Shown here piece by piece: positions 37,591 to 46,098 of a DNA stretch of 64,000 bases (position 1 is its first letter; each line of letters begins with the position of its first letter). The notes below the pieces were generated by a model. The model was given only the letters and a program-made list of their open reading frames with translations, did not search any database and had not been told where the DNA came from. The position numbers and the translations under genes are program-made. The DNA comes from Candidatus Polarisedimenticolia bacterium (GTDB lineage Bacteria; Acidobacteriota; Polarisedimenticolia; Gp22-AA2; AA152), in assembly GCA_036004685.1 (NCBI GenBank), contig DASYRE010000037.1, positions 33,217 to 97,216 of the forward strand, in the 5' to 3' direction.

Positions 37591-38085
37591 CTATTCCTTT
37601 TCCTGGTTTTTGAAGCTGCGCTTGATCGATTCGACGATGAAGTTCTGCATGGAGGGTTTCTGCCTCTTGACCGCCTCGTAGACCAGGCAAGGCAGCTTCA
37701 AGGAGATCTGCACTCCGTCCTCCGTCAGAGAATCGAGCCACTTGACGAATCGATCCCAGTGGTCCCAATGGAGCGGCTCGACGGCGCCTTTCCCGTAGAG
37801 CTCGATGAGCGCGACCTCGTCCTTGAGCTTGAAGATCACGCTTTCAGAATCGTACTCCCTGAAATCGGAGTAAGCAAAAAACTTCACTTCCCCCGCCGTC
37901 TGCTCCTTCCCCTTTACGGAGATTTCCGGCTGCTTGTTGCAGCGCATGATGATCGAATCGCTCTTGGATTTGAAGTGAAACGCCAGGATGGGATCGGTCG
38001 TCCGATCGTTGTCGGTGGGGGTTTTCAGCGCCCGATAGACCCGCCTGGCGATCGCCCCGTTCGTCGTATAGACGTCCCTCGCCAT
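37591..38085 (-). CDS. Unknown protein with ribbon-helix-helix-like C-terminus
   Basis: 164 residues. Residues 1-120 are not recognised: a mixed alpha/beta domain with many charged residues. Residues about 125-160 follow the RHH/Arc pattern of a strand (VQISLKLP) then two short helices (CLVYEAVKRQ, SMQNFIVESIKRSFKN), so DNA binding is possible. The base composition looks lower in GC than its neighbours. GGAGG lies 9 nt before the ATG. A perfect -35 promoter sits at 38135-38162. First gene of the operon with the S55 peptidase and propeller protein. Confidence 0.6.
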   Translation of the reverse strand: MARDVYTTNGAIARRVYRALKTPTDNDRTTDPILAFHFKSKSDSIIMRCNKQPEISVKGKEQTAGEVKFFAYSDFREYDSESVIFKLKDEVALIELYGKGAVEPLHWDHWDRFVKWLDSLTEDGVQISLKLPCLVYEAVKRQKPSMQNFIVESIKRSFKNQEKE

Positions 38086-38134
38086 CTATATTAACCTCCA
38101 CCAAAAGACATAGCGGACTTCACGGCGCGGGAAT

Positions 38135-38162
38135 ATTAGAGATTCTCGCCGCCCGATGTCAA
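38135..38162 (-). promoter_or_regulatory. Sigma70 promoter of the RHH-S55-propeller operon
   Basis: Minus strand: TTGACA (38162-38157, perfect), 16-nt spacer, TCTAAT (38140-38135); TAATAT two bases on is an alternative -10. Leader of about 43 nt to the ATG at 38085. Confidence 0.7.
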
Positions 38163-38251
38163 GAACGCTCCGGCGGTGACGCGCCGCAGGGTCGCGCGCG
38201 CCGCCCGCGGCCCGCTTTCCCGCCCAGACGCACTTCGCTGCTTCTTTTTCC

Positions 38252-38280
38252 TTGCTGGATCGATGGTTTCGCGGTATTAG
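38252..38280 (+). promoter_or_regulatory. Candidate sigma70 promoter for the HEYFH protein
   Basis: TTGCTG (38252-38257), 17-nt spacer, TATTAG (38275-38280). It would give a leader of about 53 nt before ATG 38340. Confidence 0.5.
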
Positions 38281-38339
38281 GAAAACCAACGGGCTGTTTT
38301 CACCGAAAGGCACGTCCAACAAGGCTTTTGGAGGAATCG

Positions 38340-38987
38340 ATGAACCGGGCCGGCCGGTGGGTGGGGATCTCTTTGCTCGGGGTGGGCGTGGCGGGGGCCG
38401 CTCTCGCCGGGGTGCCCATCGCCACAAGCGACGATTATTCCAAGATCCTGCGGGAGTTGCGCCCGGATTATGCGCGTTACGTGGGGAAGATTCGGGTCGG
38501 TGAGACTCGCTTCCATCCCACGAACCTCTACATGGGCCTGGTTCGCAACGGCGGCCGGGACCCCAACCGGCTTGCGGACGCCCCCGCCCTGGGGCGGGGA
38601 GTCCGCAACGACATCATCGTTTACGCCGATTCCCGCGAAGCGGGACGAAGCCTGGGCTGGGCCATGCTCTTGATCGATCACGAATACTTCCACGCCCGTC
38701 ACCTGGCGCGCGGCGACCGGACCCCGGTGCCCTCGTTCGGCGATCCCGAGATTGATCGCCATTACTACGAAGCGGTGGCCTGGGGCTACAACCTCGCCCA
38801 GGCGGACGAGGACCAGTATCCGACCCTGACCCACGCCGACTACCTGGAAGCCTTCCGCAACTACTCGATGCACTTCGAGGCTTTCCGCGACTACGTCCTG
38901 CGCCACGACCGGACCGCCTGGGCCCATTACCGGCGGTTCCTCCCCGATCCCGTCGTCCGGGAGCCGCTCATCCTCGCGCAGAAATAG
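38340..38987 (+). CDS. Exported protein with an HExxH metal-binding motif
   Basis: 215 residues from ATG 38340, preceded by GGAGGA. Signal peptide (WVGISLLGVGVAGAALAGV). The motif HEYFH at residues 114-118 has the H-E-x-x-H form of zinc metallopeptidases, in a hydrophobic helix (AMLLIDHEYFHARH), and an E in YYEAVAWGYN about 26 residues on could be the third ligand, as in gluzincins. No known peptidase family was recognised. Likely a periplasmic metalloprotein; enzyme activity is inferred from the motif only. Confidence 0.6.
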   Translation: MNRAGRWVGISLLGVGVAGAALAGVPIATSDDYSKILRELRPDYARYVGKIRVGETRFHPTNLYMGLVRNGGRDPNRLADAPALGRGVRNDIIVYADSREAGRSLGWAMLLIDHEYFHARHLARGDRTPVPSFGDPEIDRHYYEAVAWGYNLAQADEDQYPTLTHADYLEAFRNYSMHFEAFRDYVLRHDRTAWAHYRRFLPDPVVREPLILAQK

Positions 38988-39082
38988 GCTTCCCGTCGCT
39001 AGATCCTCCCTGCCGACCGCCGCTCCCTCCGCGTTCTGATCCGGCTCGGGTTTCCCCGTCACCGTCATTCCCTTGCGCCGCG

Positions 39083-39111
39083 TTTACAAGCCGGCCGGAA
39101 CGGGATATTTT
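39083..39111 (+). promoter_or_regulatory. Sigma70 promoter for the CNNM/CBS gene
   Basis: TTTACA (39083-39088), 17-nt spacer, TATTTT (39106-39111), about 34 nt between the expected transcription start and ATG 39152. Confidence 0.7.
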
Positions 39112-39151
39112 GGGTCGCCCGGCTCCGTTCGCCGGGCAGAAAGGACCCGCG

Positions 39152-40210
39152 ATGACTTCCTTGGAAATCTCCATCCGCCTTTGCCTGGCGGCGGTCCTGG
39201 TGATGGGCAACGCGTTTTTCGTGGCGGCCGAGTTCGCCATCGTTCGAGTCCGTCCGACCCGCATCCGGCACCTGGAGCAATCGGGCGATCACCGGGCGCG
39301 CATCGCGGCCGGCATCCTCCATCACCTGGATGAGTACCTTTCCGCCTGCCAGCTGGGGATCACGATCGTGAGCCTCGGACTCGGGTGGATCGGCAAGGAC
39401 GCCTTCGCTCCCCTTTTCGCCGCCCTCTTCTCCCTGATGGGAATCGCTCCCGTGTGGGTTCGCTCGGCATCGATGACCTCCGCCTTCGCCCTGATCACCG
39501 TGGTCCACATCATTCTGGGCGAGCTGGTGCCGAAGTCGGCGGCGATCCGCCGCCCGGGGCGAAGCGCCCTCCGAATCGCTCTTCCGCTGCGGCTTTTCTA
39601 CGTCATCTTCTACCCCATCCTCTTCCTGATGAACCGGCTCTCCATGCTCTCGTTGCGCGTCCTCGGGATCAAGCCCGGCGAGCGGGAGATCCGGCAGACC
39701 GAGGAGGAGCTGAGGATGGTCCTCACCGAGTCGACGCATCACGGGATCCTCTCGCCCGCCGAGATGGAGATCATGCACCGGGCCACCCGCTTCTCCGATC
39801 GGCGGGCGCAGGACGTGATGGTCTCCCGGGCGCGGACGGTCGTCTGGGACTCCCGCCGCCCCGTGGAGGAGAACCTGATGCGCGCCCGCAAATCGGGCCA
39901 CACCCGCTACCCCGTGGCTGACGCCGAGGGGAAGCGGTTCGTGGGAGTCATCAACATCAAGGACCTCGCCTGGCTGACCGAGGCCGAGTGGGTGAAGCTG
40001 GATCTCGATCGCTTCCTGCGCGCCATCGTGACCGTGTCTCCCAGGGACCCGATCGATGCGGTCATCCGCGAGATGCGCCGGCGGCGGATCCATATCGCCG
40101 CCGTGGAAGACCAGGGCCAAGCCATCGGCATCCTGACGATGGAGGACATCATCGAGGAGATCTTCGGCGAGATTCAGGACGAGTTCGAGCCGAGCCCCTC
40201 GCCCGCCTGA
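39152..40210 (+). CDS. CNNM-CBS membrane protein (CorC/HlyC-like family)
   Basis: 352 residues from ATG 39152 (AAGGA upstream). The N-terminal CNNM domain (about 1-170) has three or four membrane helices (LCLAAVLVMGNAFFVAAEFAI, LGITIVSLGLGWIG, ALITVVHIILGELVPKSAA) and the conserved NAFFVAAEFA and GELVPKS blocks. A CBS pair (about 215-335, ARTVVWDSRRPVEE and IEEIFGEIQDEFE) follows. The family is linked to Mg2+/Co2+ efflux and stress tolerance. The short C-terminus lacks the CorC_HlyC domain found in longer homologues. Confidence 0.88.
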   Translation: MTSLEISIRLCLAAVLVMGNAFFVAAEFAIVRVRPTRIRHLEQSGDHRARIAAGILHHLDEYLSACQLGITIVSLGLGWIGKDAFAPLFAALFSLMGIAPVWVRSASMTSAFALITVVHIILGELVPKSAAIRRPGRSALRIALPLRLFYVIFYPILFLMNRLSMLSLRVLGIKPGEREIRQTEEELRMVLTESTHHGILSPAEMEIMHRATRFSDRRAQDVMVSRARTVVWDSRRPVEENLMRARKSGHTRYPVADAEGKRFVGVINIKDLAWLTEAEWVKLDLDRFLRAIVTVSPRDPIDAVIREMRRRRIHIAAVEDQGQAIGILTMEDIIEEIFGEIQDEFEPSPSPA

Positions 40211-40233
40211 AGCGGCGGCTCGCCAGGAGCCGC

Positions 40234-40263
40234 TTGCCCGCCGCGGCACGTTTTGTTTAGGAT
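40234..40263 (+). promoter_or_regulatory. Candidate promoter for the halogenase-like gene
   Basis: TTGCCC (40234-40239), 18-nt spacer, TAGGAT (40258-40263), giving a leader of about 52 nt to ATG 40322. Confidence 0.4.
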
Positions 40264-40321
40264 GGCAGCTTCCAAGACGTTTCGGCCGGACGACGCTTCC
40301 GCCGGCCTGAAGGAGGAATCG

Positions 40322-41677
40322 ATGCTCGAAATCCGCGCCGCCGAGGCGCCGGCGGACGTCGCCATCATCGGCGGAGGACCCGCGGGATCGACCGCCGCGG
40401 CGCTTCTCGCTTCCGCCGGCCGGCGCGTCGTCCTTTTCGAGAAGGAGAAGTTTCCCCGGTTCCACATCGGGGAATCGCTTCTTCCCTTCAGCACCGACCT
40501 GGTCAGGCGCCTCGGGATCGAGACGAAGCTCCAGGCGGAGCAGGTGAAGAAATGGGGCGCGCGGCTGATCTCAAGCGACGGCGCCGTGACCCGGTACATC
40601 TGCTTCGAGGAAGGGCTCGTTCCCGGCTACCCCAGCGCTTATCAGGTCCTCCGCTCGCGCTTCGACGAAATGCTCCTGCAGAACGCCGCGGATCGAGGGG
40701 CCGAGATCCACCAGGGCGTTTCGGTCGTGGAGGCGACCGCCTCGTCCCGGAGCGGGTGCGAGCTGACGGTGCGCGACGCGGCAGGAAATCTCAGCCGGCA
40801 TCGGGCGCGGTTTCTTCTCGATGCGAGCGGCCGGGATGCCTTCCTCGCGTCCCGCAAGGGGCTTCGCCGGATGACGCCTCATCTTCGCAAGGCGGCCGTC
40901 TTCGCTCATTACGAAGGGGTCGCCCGGGATGAAGGACGCGCCGCCGGGGACATCATCCTGGTCATCCTCAAGGACGCCTGGTTCTGGATGATCCCCCTCG
41001 CGGGCGGCCGGACGAGCGTGGGGCTGGTCCTCGAGGGAGCGGCCTTAAAAGGAAGCGGCCTGGCCCCGGGGGACCTGCTCGAAGAGTCGATTCGGCGCTG
41101 CCCGGCGGCCCGGATGCGGATGTCGGGAGCCCGGCGGGTGTCGGGCTATTGGACCGCCAGCGATTACAGCTACCGCTGCCGCGAGGTGGCCGGCGACGGC
41201 TATCTGCTGCTCGGGGACGCGGCAGCCTTCATCGACCCCGTCTTCTCGACCGGAGTCTGGCTGGCCATGTCCTCGGCGGAGATGGCCGCCGACACGCTGC
41301 ACGCGGCGCTGGGCTCGAAGGGGCGGAAGGAGAATCTCTCGCCCTCGGTCTTCGCCGCTTATGAGCGCAAGGTCATCCGCCACGTCCGCCATTACACCCG
41401 GATCGTCAGCGCCTTCTACCGGCCCGGGTTCATGGATCTCTTCCTGCAGCCTTCGACTCGGCTCGGAGTGAAGGAATCGGTGATCACCCTCCTGGCGGGA
41501 CACATGCAGCCGCCTTTCTCGGTGCGCTGGCGCCTGGCCCTCTTCTATCTCGGACTGCGCATCCACCGCTTCTTCCCATTGCGGCCCGCCGTCCCCCTGC
41601 TGGGCGCGATGGAAGCGCCCGGGCCGGAAGCCGCGCGCGCCCCCGCGGCGCTGAATTCCGAGGACCTCCGGGCCTAG
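40322..41677 (+). CDS. Flavin-dependent halogenase-like monooxygenase
   Basis: 451 residues from ATG 40322, with GAAGGAGGAA upstream. FAD-binding GGGPAGSTAAALL at residues about 15-27, FPRFHIGESLLP typical of the halogenase/oxygenase branch, the W-x-W-x-I-P motif as WFWMIP (near residue 222), and GDAAAFIDPVFSTGV near 300. W-x-W-x-I-P plus the DPxFSxG block is the hallmark of flavin halogenases, although many environmental members hydroxylate or act on carrier-bound substrates. A reductase partner is not seen nearby. Its stop shares the bases CTAG with the stop of the convergent acyl-AMP ligase. Confidence 0.75.
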   Translation: MLEIRAAEAPADVAIIGGGPAGSTAAALLASAGRRVVLFEKEKFPRFHIGESLLPFSTDLVRRLGIETKLQAEQVKKWGARLISSDGAVTRYICFEEGLVPGYPSAYQVLRSRFDEMLLQNAADRGAEIHQGVSVVEATASSRSGCELTVRDAAGNLSRHRARFLLDASGRDAFLASRKGLRRMTPHLRKAAVFAHYEGVARDEGRAAGDIILVILKDAWFWMIPLAGGRTSVGLVLEGAALKGSGLAPGDLLEESIRRCPAARMRMSGARRVSGYWTASDYSYRCREVAGDGYLLLGDAAAFIDPVFSTGVWLAMSSAEMAADTLHAALGSKGRKENLSPSVFAAYERKVIRHVRHYTRIVSAFYRPGFMDLFLQPSTRLGVKESVITLLAGHMQPPFSVRWRLALFYLGLRIHRFFPLRPAVPLLGAMEAPGPEAARAPAALNSEDLRA

Positions 41678-43080
41678 TCCTCCGGAAGGCGGGCTTGCCG
41701 CAGAAGCAGGCGGCGATCCAGCTTCCCCCGCTCGCTGCGCGGCAGCTCCGGCAGGAACAGGATTCGGCGGGGCAGCTTGTAGGCGGCGACGCGCTCCCGC
41801 AGGAACCTCATCACCTCTTCCCGCGTCATCCCGGCCCGGGCGACCAGGCAGGCGAGAAGCGATTCGCCCCGGGCCGCGTCCGGGATCCCCAGCACCGCAG
41901 CGTCGGCGACTCCGGGAAGCGCCAAAAGCGCCGCCTCAACCTCGCGCGGGTTCACCTTCCGTCCCGAGACGTTGACCAGGCTTCCGAGGCGGCCGGTGAG
42001 GTGGAGCAGCCCCGGCGCGTCGATCCGGCCGAGGTCCCCCGTGCGGAACGTCTCTGCCCTGAATTCCCCGTTGGCCGAATCCCCCGAGCCGCCGACGTAG
42101 CCGGAGGCGACATTGGCGCCCCGGACGACGACCCGCCCCTCCTCCTCGAGCAGCACCTCGACGCCGGGAAGCGGCGTTCCCACGCAACCTTCCGAGCTTT
42201 CCGCGGCGAGACCGTCCGGCGAGGCGTCGTAGGTGATGCCTCCGGTCTCCGAGGAACCGTAGAAGGCGCGGACCGGCAGGCCGAAGCGGCTCCGGAAGGC
42301 GCGGGCGGTCGACGGCTTCAGCAAGGCGCCGGCGCACAGGCAGGTCTTCAGTCCTTGGGGGGCGAAACGGACCTCGGGCGAGCGCCCGAGAAGATCGTAG
42401 AAGTACGGGACCCCCGGGAAGACCGCCGGCCGCTCGATCGCCAGCGCCGGGACGAGCTGCTCGGGCAGGGGCGAGACGAGGAGAAGAGGAGATCCCTGCA
42501 GGACGAGCGGCATCAGCAGACTGTCCATGCCGTAGGAATGGGAGAGCGGAATCGCCCCGATGTTCAGGTCCTCCGGCCCGATGTTCATCCCCTTGATCAG
42601 GTGCTCCGTGTCGGCGAGGAGCGAAGCGGCGGTTACGGCGATTCCGCGCGGGCTTCCGGTGCTGCCGGAGGAGAGCTTGATCACGGCGGTGCCGTCCGGG
42701 AGGGCGCCTCCGGCCGGGCCTCGCGGCCCTTCGGCGACGAGGTGCGCCGGACCTTCGCGCAGCAGGATCCGGGGGGAGAAGGCGCGGCGCAGCGCCTGCC
42801 GCTCCGGGAGGGAAAGCTGAGGCTCCGCGGTCAGGACCACGGCGTCGCAGGCCCAGCAAGCCAGGACGCCGATCACGAACGGGACGCCGGTCAGCCCCTC
42901 CAGGAGGACGACGTCTCCCGCCTGGATCGAGGCGCCCCGCAGCTCCCGGATGCAGGCGGCGACGCGGTTCTTCAGATCGTGGCCCGGGACGGGGGGGCCC
43001 TGGGTCCCGCACCGCACGATCTCGCGCGTCGTGGAGGCGGAGGCTTCGAAACGCAGAAAAAGTTCCAGCGGCGCCATCAT
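41674..43080 (-). CDS. Acyl-AMP ligase (ANL superfamily), second copy
   Basis: 468 residues (ATG 43080 or 43077). P-loop LSSGSTGSPRG, A5 motif YGSSETGGITYD, hinge FRTGDLGRIDAPGLLHLTGRLG, and C-terminal catalytic lysine in RSERGKLDRR. Layout and several blocks (VFPGVPYFYDLLG versus FFPGVPYLFDMLG) show that it is a paralogue of the ligase at 17483-19039. It lies tail to tail with the halogenase-like enzyme, suggesting that they could act on the same carboxylate, though convergent genes are not an operon. Confidence 0.82.
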   Translation of the reverse strand: MMAPLELFLRFEASASTTREIVRCGTQGPPVPGHDLKNRVAACIRELRGASIQAGDVVLLEGLTGVPFVIGVLACWACDAVVLTAEPQLSLPERQALRRAFSPRILLREGPAHLVAEGPRGPAGGALPDGTAVIKLSSGSTGSPRGIAVTAASLLADTEHLIKGMNIGPEDLNIGAIPLSHSYGMDSLLMPLVLQGSPLLLVSPLPEQLVPALAIERPAVFPGVPYFYDLLGRSPEVRFAPQGLKTCLCAGALLKPSTARAFRSRFGLPVRAFYGSSETGGITYDASPDGLAAESSEGCVGTPLPGVEVLLEEEGRVVVRGANVASGYVGGSGDSANGEFRAETFRTGDLGRIDAPGLLHLTGRLGSLVNVSGRKVNPREVEAALLALPGVADAAVLGIPDAARGESLLACLVARAGMTREEVMRFLRERVAAYKLPRRILFLPELPRSERGKLDRRLLLRQARLPED

Positions 43081-43149
43081 GGCGTGGGAGATTCTACCGC
43101 GAAGCGCGAAGCGGCGAGGCCCCCGGGCGATCGCTCCGGGCCCCGGCGC

Positions 43150-46002
43150 TCAGGAGCGCTGCGACTCCACGTCGGAGAGCAGCGCCCGGACCTCGGGCTG
43201 CGCCGGATCGAGGGAGAGCGATTCCTTGAGACTCTCGATGCACTTCTGAATCTGTCCGGTCTCATGGTAGGCCACGGCGAGGCCGTTGAAGAGGGCCGGC
43301 GAGCGGAATCCCCGCCGGCGCGTCTCTTCGAACTGAGCGATCGCCTCGCGGTGGCGTCCCGCCTTCCCCAGGGCGGCGCCGAGGTTCATCCGGGCCTCGT
43401 AGTTCGTCGGCTCTTTCGCGACGGCCCGGCTGAGGATGCGGATCGACTCCTCCAGCCGCCCGGTCCGGGCGCACAGCGAGCCGAGGTTGGCGAGCACTCC
43501 CGCGTAATCGGGATCCAGCTCGGCCGCCCGCCGGAGATGCTTCTCGGCGCCCGCCCAGTCCCCCTCGCGCTCGAGGATCAGCCCCATCAGGTTGTGATGT
43601 CCCACCGAGTTCTCGTTCAAGGAGAGGCCGCGCGCCACCTCCGGCTTCAGCGTCGCCTCCTCCCCTTTCTTCTTCAGAATCTCGAACAGTCTCGCCGCCG
43701 CTTCCGGTCCGGCGGGATCCTCCCGGACGGCCTGCCGGTAGAGGGCTTCCGCCGCGGCCGCTTCCCCCTTCGCCTCACGCAGCCGGCCGAGGGAGAGGGA
43801 GGCCTCGGCGACGCCGGGACGGCTTTCGCGCAGCCGGGAGAAGTAGGCGATTCCCTCCTCGAGGCGTCCCGATTTCTCGAACAGGCCGGCCAGGCTGCTC
43901 ATCACTCCGCGCTCCGATCCGCCTGAATCGACGATCTTCCGGTAGACCTCCAGCGCCTTGTCCGTCCGGCCGGTGGCCTGATCCAGCGAGGCCTGCGTCA
44001 TCAGCGCCGGCAGGTAGTCGGGGACGATCCGCAGCGCCGCGTCGATTTCCGCCTGGGCCTTCGCGAAGTTCTTCGATTTCAGGTGAAGTGCCGCCAGGTT
44101 GGAATGATAGGTCACCGTGTCGCCCGTCAGCTCTCCGCTCGGGGCCTCGTCCCGGCTTCCCCCGCCCCCGTCTCCCGAGGCGATGTAGCCCAGAGAGCGC
44201 AGGCTCTCGATCATCTGCCGATCGGCTTCGGTCGTCGCCGTGGCGGACGACTCGGGCCGCGCTCCGAGCTCGTAGGTCTCGACTCTCTCGAGCGCCAGGC
44301 TCTTGGCTTCCGCCGGCCTGAGCGCTTCCGCGAGGACGCGCCCCTTCATTTCGCGCGACGGAGGGATCCCGGCCAGCGCCAGTACCGTCGGGGCGACGTC
44401 GAGCAGCGACACGGTGTCCAGGGCTCCGGGACGGACCCCGGGGCCGGCGATCAGGAAGATTCCGTAGAGACGGTGCCATTTACCCGGCTTCCCCTCGATA
44501 TAGGGAGGATCGTCGGTGGGGCGGCCGGAGCCGTTCTTGAATCCGTGGTCGGAGAGCAGCACCACGGTGGTGCGCGGATCGGCGTGCTGGAGGATCTCGC
44601 CGAGCAGGCGGTCCTGGTAGCGATAGAAAGCCTCCACGACGCCGTGGAACTGCCGGTACTCGTCGTCGGTCACCATGGCCATCTTCGGCGGCATCATGTG
44701 GGCGAAGCGATGCCCGACTTCGTCGATCCCCTGGAAATAGAGCATCGTCAGATCGCTCTGCCCGCGCCCGAGCAGCTCCAGCGCCAGGGTCTGGTAATTG
44801 CGGGTCGAGGCGAGAATTCTCGTCAGATGGTTCACCGGGTCGGCATAAGCCTTGCGGGGATCGCCTTCCTGGATCCGCGCGCGCCGCTCCTGGAAATCCA
44901 CCGCCGTGACGTCCGCGAATTTACGGACCTCGCCGAGGGTGATGTCGGCGTCGCTGACGAGGCGGCCGCGCGCCGTGGCGAGGAAGTCCTCCGGATAGGT
45001 GGCGCCGGGAAGCTTCTCGGCGTCGGCCTGATAGCCGAACAGCGAGTAGGAGACGCGATCCGAGATCATCACTCCGCGGATCGGCTCGGAGGGCCAGGAG
45101 GCCCACCAGGCGACGACGTCCACCGTTCTCCCCATTTCGCTGAAGATGTTCCAGAGCGCCTCGACCTTGCGGAACCGCGACGAGATCGGCACCCGCTCCC
45201 CGGTGCCGGGATCCTTGACGAGAAAATCGACGATCCCATGCTCCTCGGGCGTCCGGCCCGTGGCCACCGTCGTCCAGAGCAAGGGCGAGAGGATCGGCTG
45301 CATCGATTTCAGGTTGGCCCAGGCGGCCGCCGACTTGAGCCGGGCGAGCGTGGGGAGCTTGCCCTCCCGGATCCAGGGATCGATCAACTGCCAGTCGGCC
45401 CCGTCGAGTCCGATGAGCAGAATCTTTCTCCCGGTGCTCCGGGAGCGCGCTTGCAGCGCGGTGATCGCCGAGGCCCTGCGGGCCTCGGGCGCGCCGGCGG
45501 CGCTGCCGAGGACGAGACGCACTTCCTGCAGGCCCAGAGCGGCCAGCTCCCCGGCCACCGCGTCCGGAATGCTCCGGCTCTCCCCGGCGGTCCATTTTGC
45601 CGCCGATTCTCCCGACAGCCAGGCGGAGAGGGTCCTTTGCACCGCCTCCTGCAGGAAGACCCGGACGGGGCGGCCGCGCGCCCGCTCGTCGAAATCGCCC
45701 AGGCGCGCCGGATCGATCCGCCCCGAGAAATGGTACGGCAGGCGCAGACTGACGCCTTCGGAAGAAGTGAAATCGCCCGTTCCGTCGACCGCGAGCCGGG
45801 CCGAGGGATAACGATGCACGGTCTGCAGCAGGGGGATCCGGAAATGCAGGCCGGGGGCGAGGACTTTCGGGGAGCCGAGGCCGAATCCGCCGCGCTGCAC
45901 CGCCTGGAACCCCGCCGGGACCCGGGTCAGCGTGGCGCACAGAACGAGGATCGGGAGCAGGAAGAGGGAGGCCGGGAGCCATGGACCGGGTTTTCTCGGC
46001 AT
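43150..46002 (-). CDS. SPFH - alkaline-phosphatase-superfamily - TPR fusion protein
   Basis: 950 residues. Residues 11-27 form a membrane anchor (ASLFLLPILVLCATLT). Residues about 28-175 look like an SPFH/band 7 domain (VPAGFQAVQRGGFGLGSPKVLAPGLHF, written here only in part: GFQAVQRGGFG, LAPGLHFRIPLLQTVHRYP, RVFLQEAVQRTLS). Residues about 192-560 are an AlkP-superfamily phosphodiesterase: metal-site LIGLDGADW, probable nucleophile Thr in WTTVATGRTPEEHG, FQGIDEVGHRF and LLSDHGF. Residues about 620-945 are TPR repeats. No substrate can be named. A phosphodiesterase facing the periplasm, tethered and assembled by its own SPFH and TPR parts, fits the order. Confidence 0.78.
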   Translation of the reverse strand: MPRKPGPWLPASLFLLPILVLCATLTRVPAGFQAVQRGGFGLGSPKVLAPGLHFRIPLLQTVHRYPSARLAVDGTGDFTSSEGVSLRLPYHFSGRIDPARLGDFDERARGRPVRVFLQEAVQRTLSAWLSGESAAKWTAGESRSIPDAVAGELAALGLQEVRLVLGSAAGAPEARRASAITALQARSRSTGRKILLIGLDGADWQLIDPWIREGKLPTLARLKSAAAWANLKSMQPILSPLLWTTVATGRTPEEHGIVDFLVKDPGTGERVPISSRFRKVEALWNIFSEMGRTVDVVAWWASWPSEPIRGVMISDRVSYSLFGYQADAEKLPGATYPEDFLATARGRLVSDADITLGEVRKFADVTAVDFQERRARIQEGDPRKAYADPVNHLTRILASTRNYQTLALELLGRGQSDLTMLYFQGIDEVGHRFAHMMPPKMAMVTDDEYRQFHGVVEAFYRYQDRLLGEILQHADPRTTVVLLSDHGFKNGSGRPTDDPPYIEGKPGKWHRLYGIFLIAGPGVRPGALDTVSLLDVAPTVLALAGIPPSREMKGRVLAEALRPAEAKSLALERVETYELGARPESSATATTEADRQMIESLRSLGYIASGDGGGGSRDEAPSGELTGDTVTYHSNLAALHLKSKNFAKAQAEIDAALRIVPDYLPALMTQASLDQATGRTDKALEVYRKIVDSGGSERGVMSSLAGLFEKSGRLEEGIAYFSRLRESRPGVAEASLSLGRLREAKGEAAAAEALYRQAVREDPAGPEAAARLFEILKKKGEEATLKPEVARGLSLNENSVGHHNLMGLILEREGDWAGAEKHLRRAAELDPDYAGVLANLGSLCARTGRLEESIRILSRAVAKEPTNYEARMNLGAALGKAGRHREAIAQFEETRRRGFRSPALFNGLAVAYHETGQIQKCIESLKESLSLDPAQPEVRALLSDVESQRS

Positions 46003-46028
46003 GAGACGGACTGCCCTCCTGCGTGGAA

Positions 46029-46034
46029 ATTATA
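46029..46034 (-). promoter_or_regulatory. Extended -10 promoter of the SPFH-AlkP-TPR gene
   Basis: A perfect TATAAT on the minus strand, preceded by TGG (extended -10). No good -35 is seen 17 nt upstream (CGGCCG), which the extended element may compensate for. The ATG at 46002 lies about 20 nt beyond the expected start. Confidence 0.55.
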
Positions 46035-46069
46035 CCAGACCGATCCCGGGGCGGCCGCCATCGCGGGGT

Positions 46070-46098
46070 TTGAACGGCGCCGGGCGCTCTGCTATATT
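46070..46098 (+). promoter_or_regulatory. Sigma70 promoter of the ABC exporter operon
   Basis: TTGAAC (46070-46075), 17-nt spacer, TATATT (46093-46098). It points away from the minus-strand TATAAT at 46029-46034, so the two units are fired from one short gap. Confidence 0.7.
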
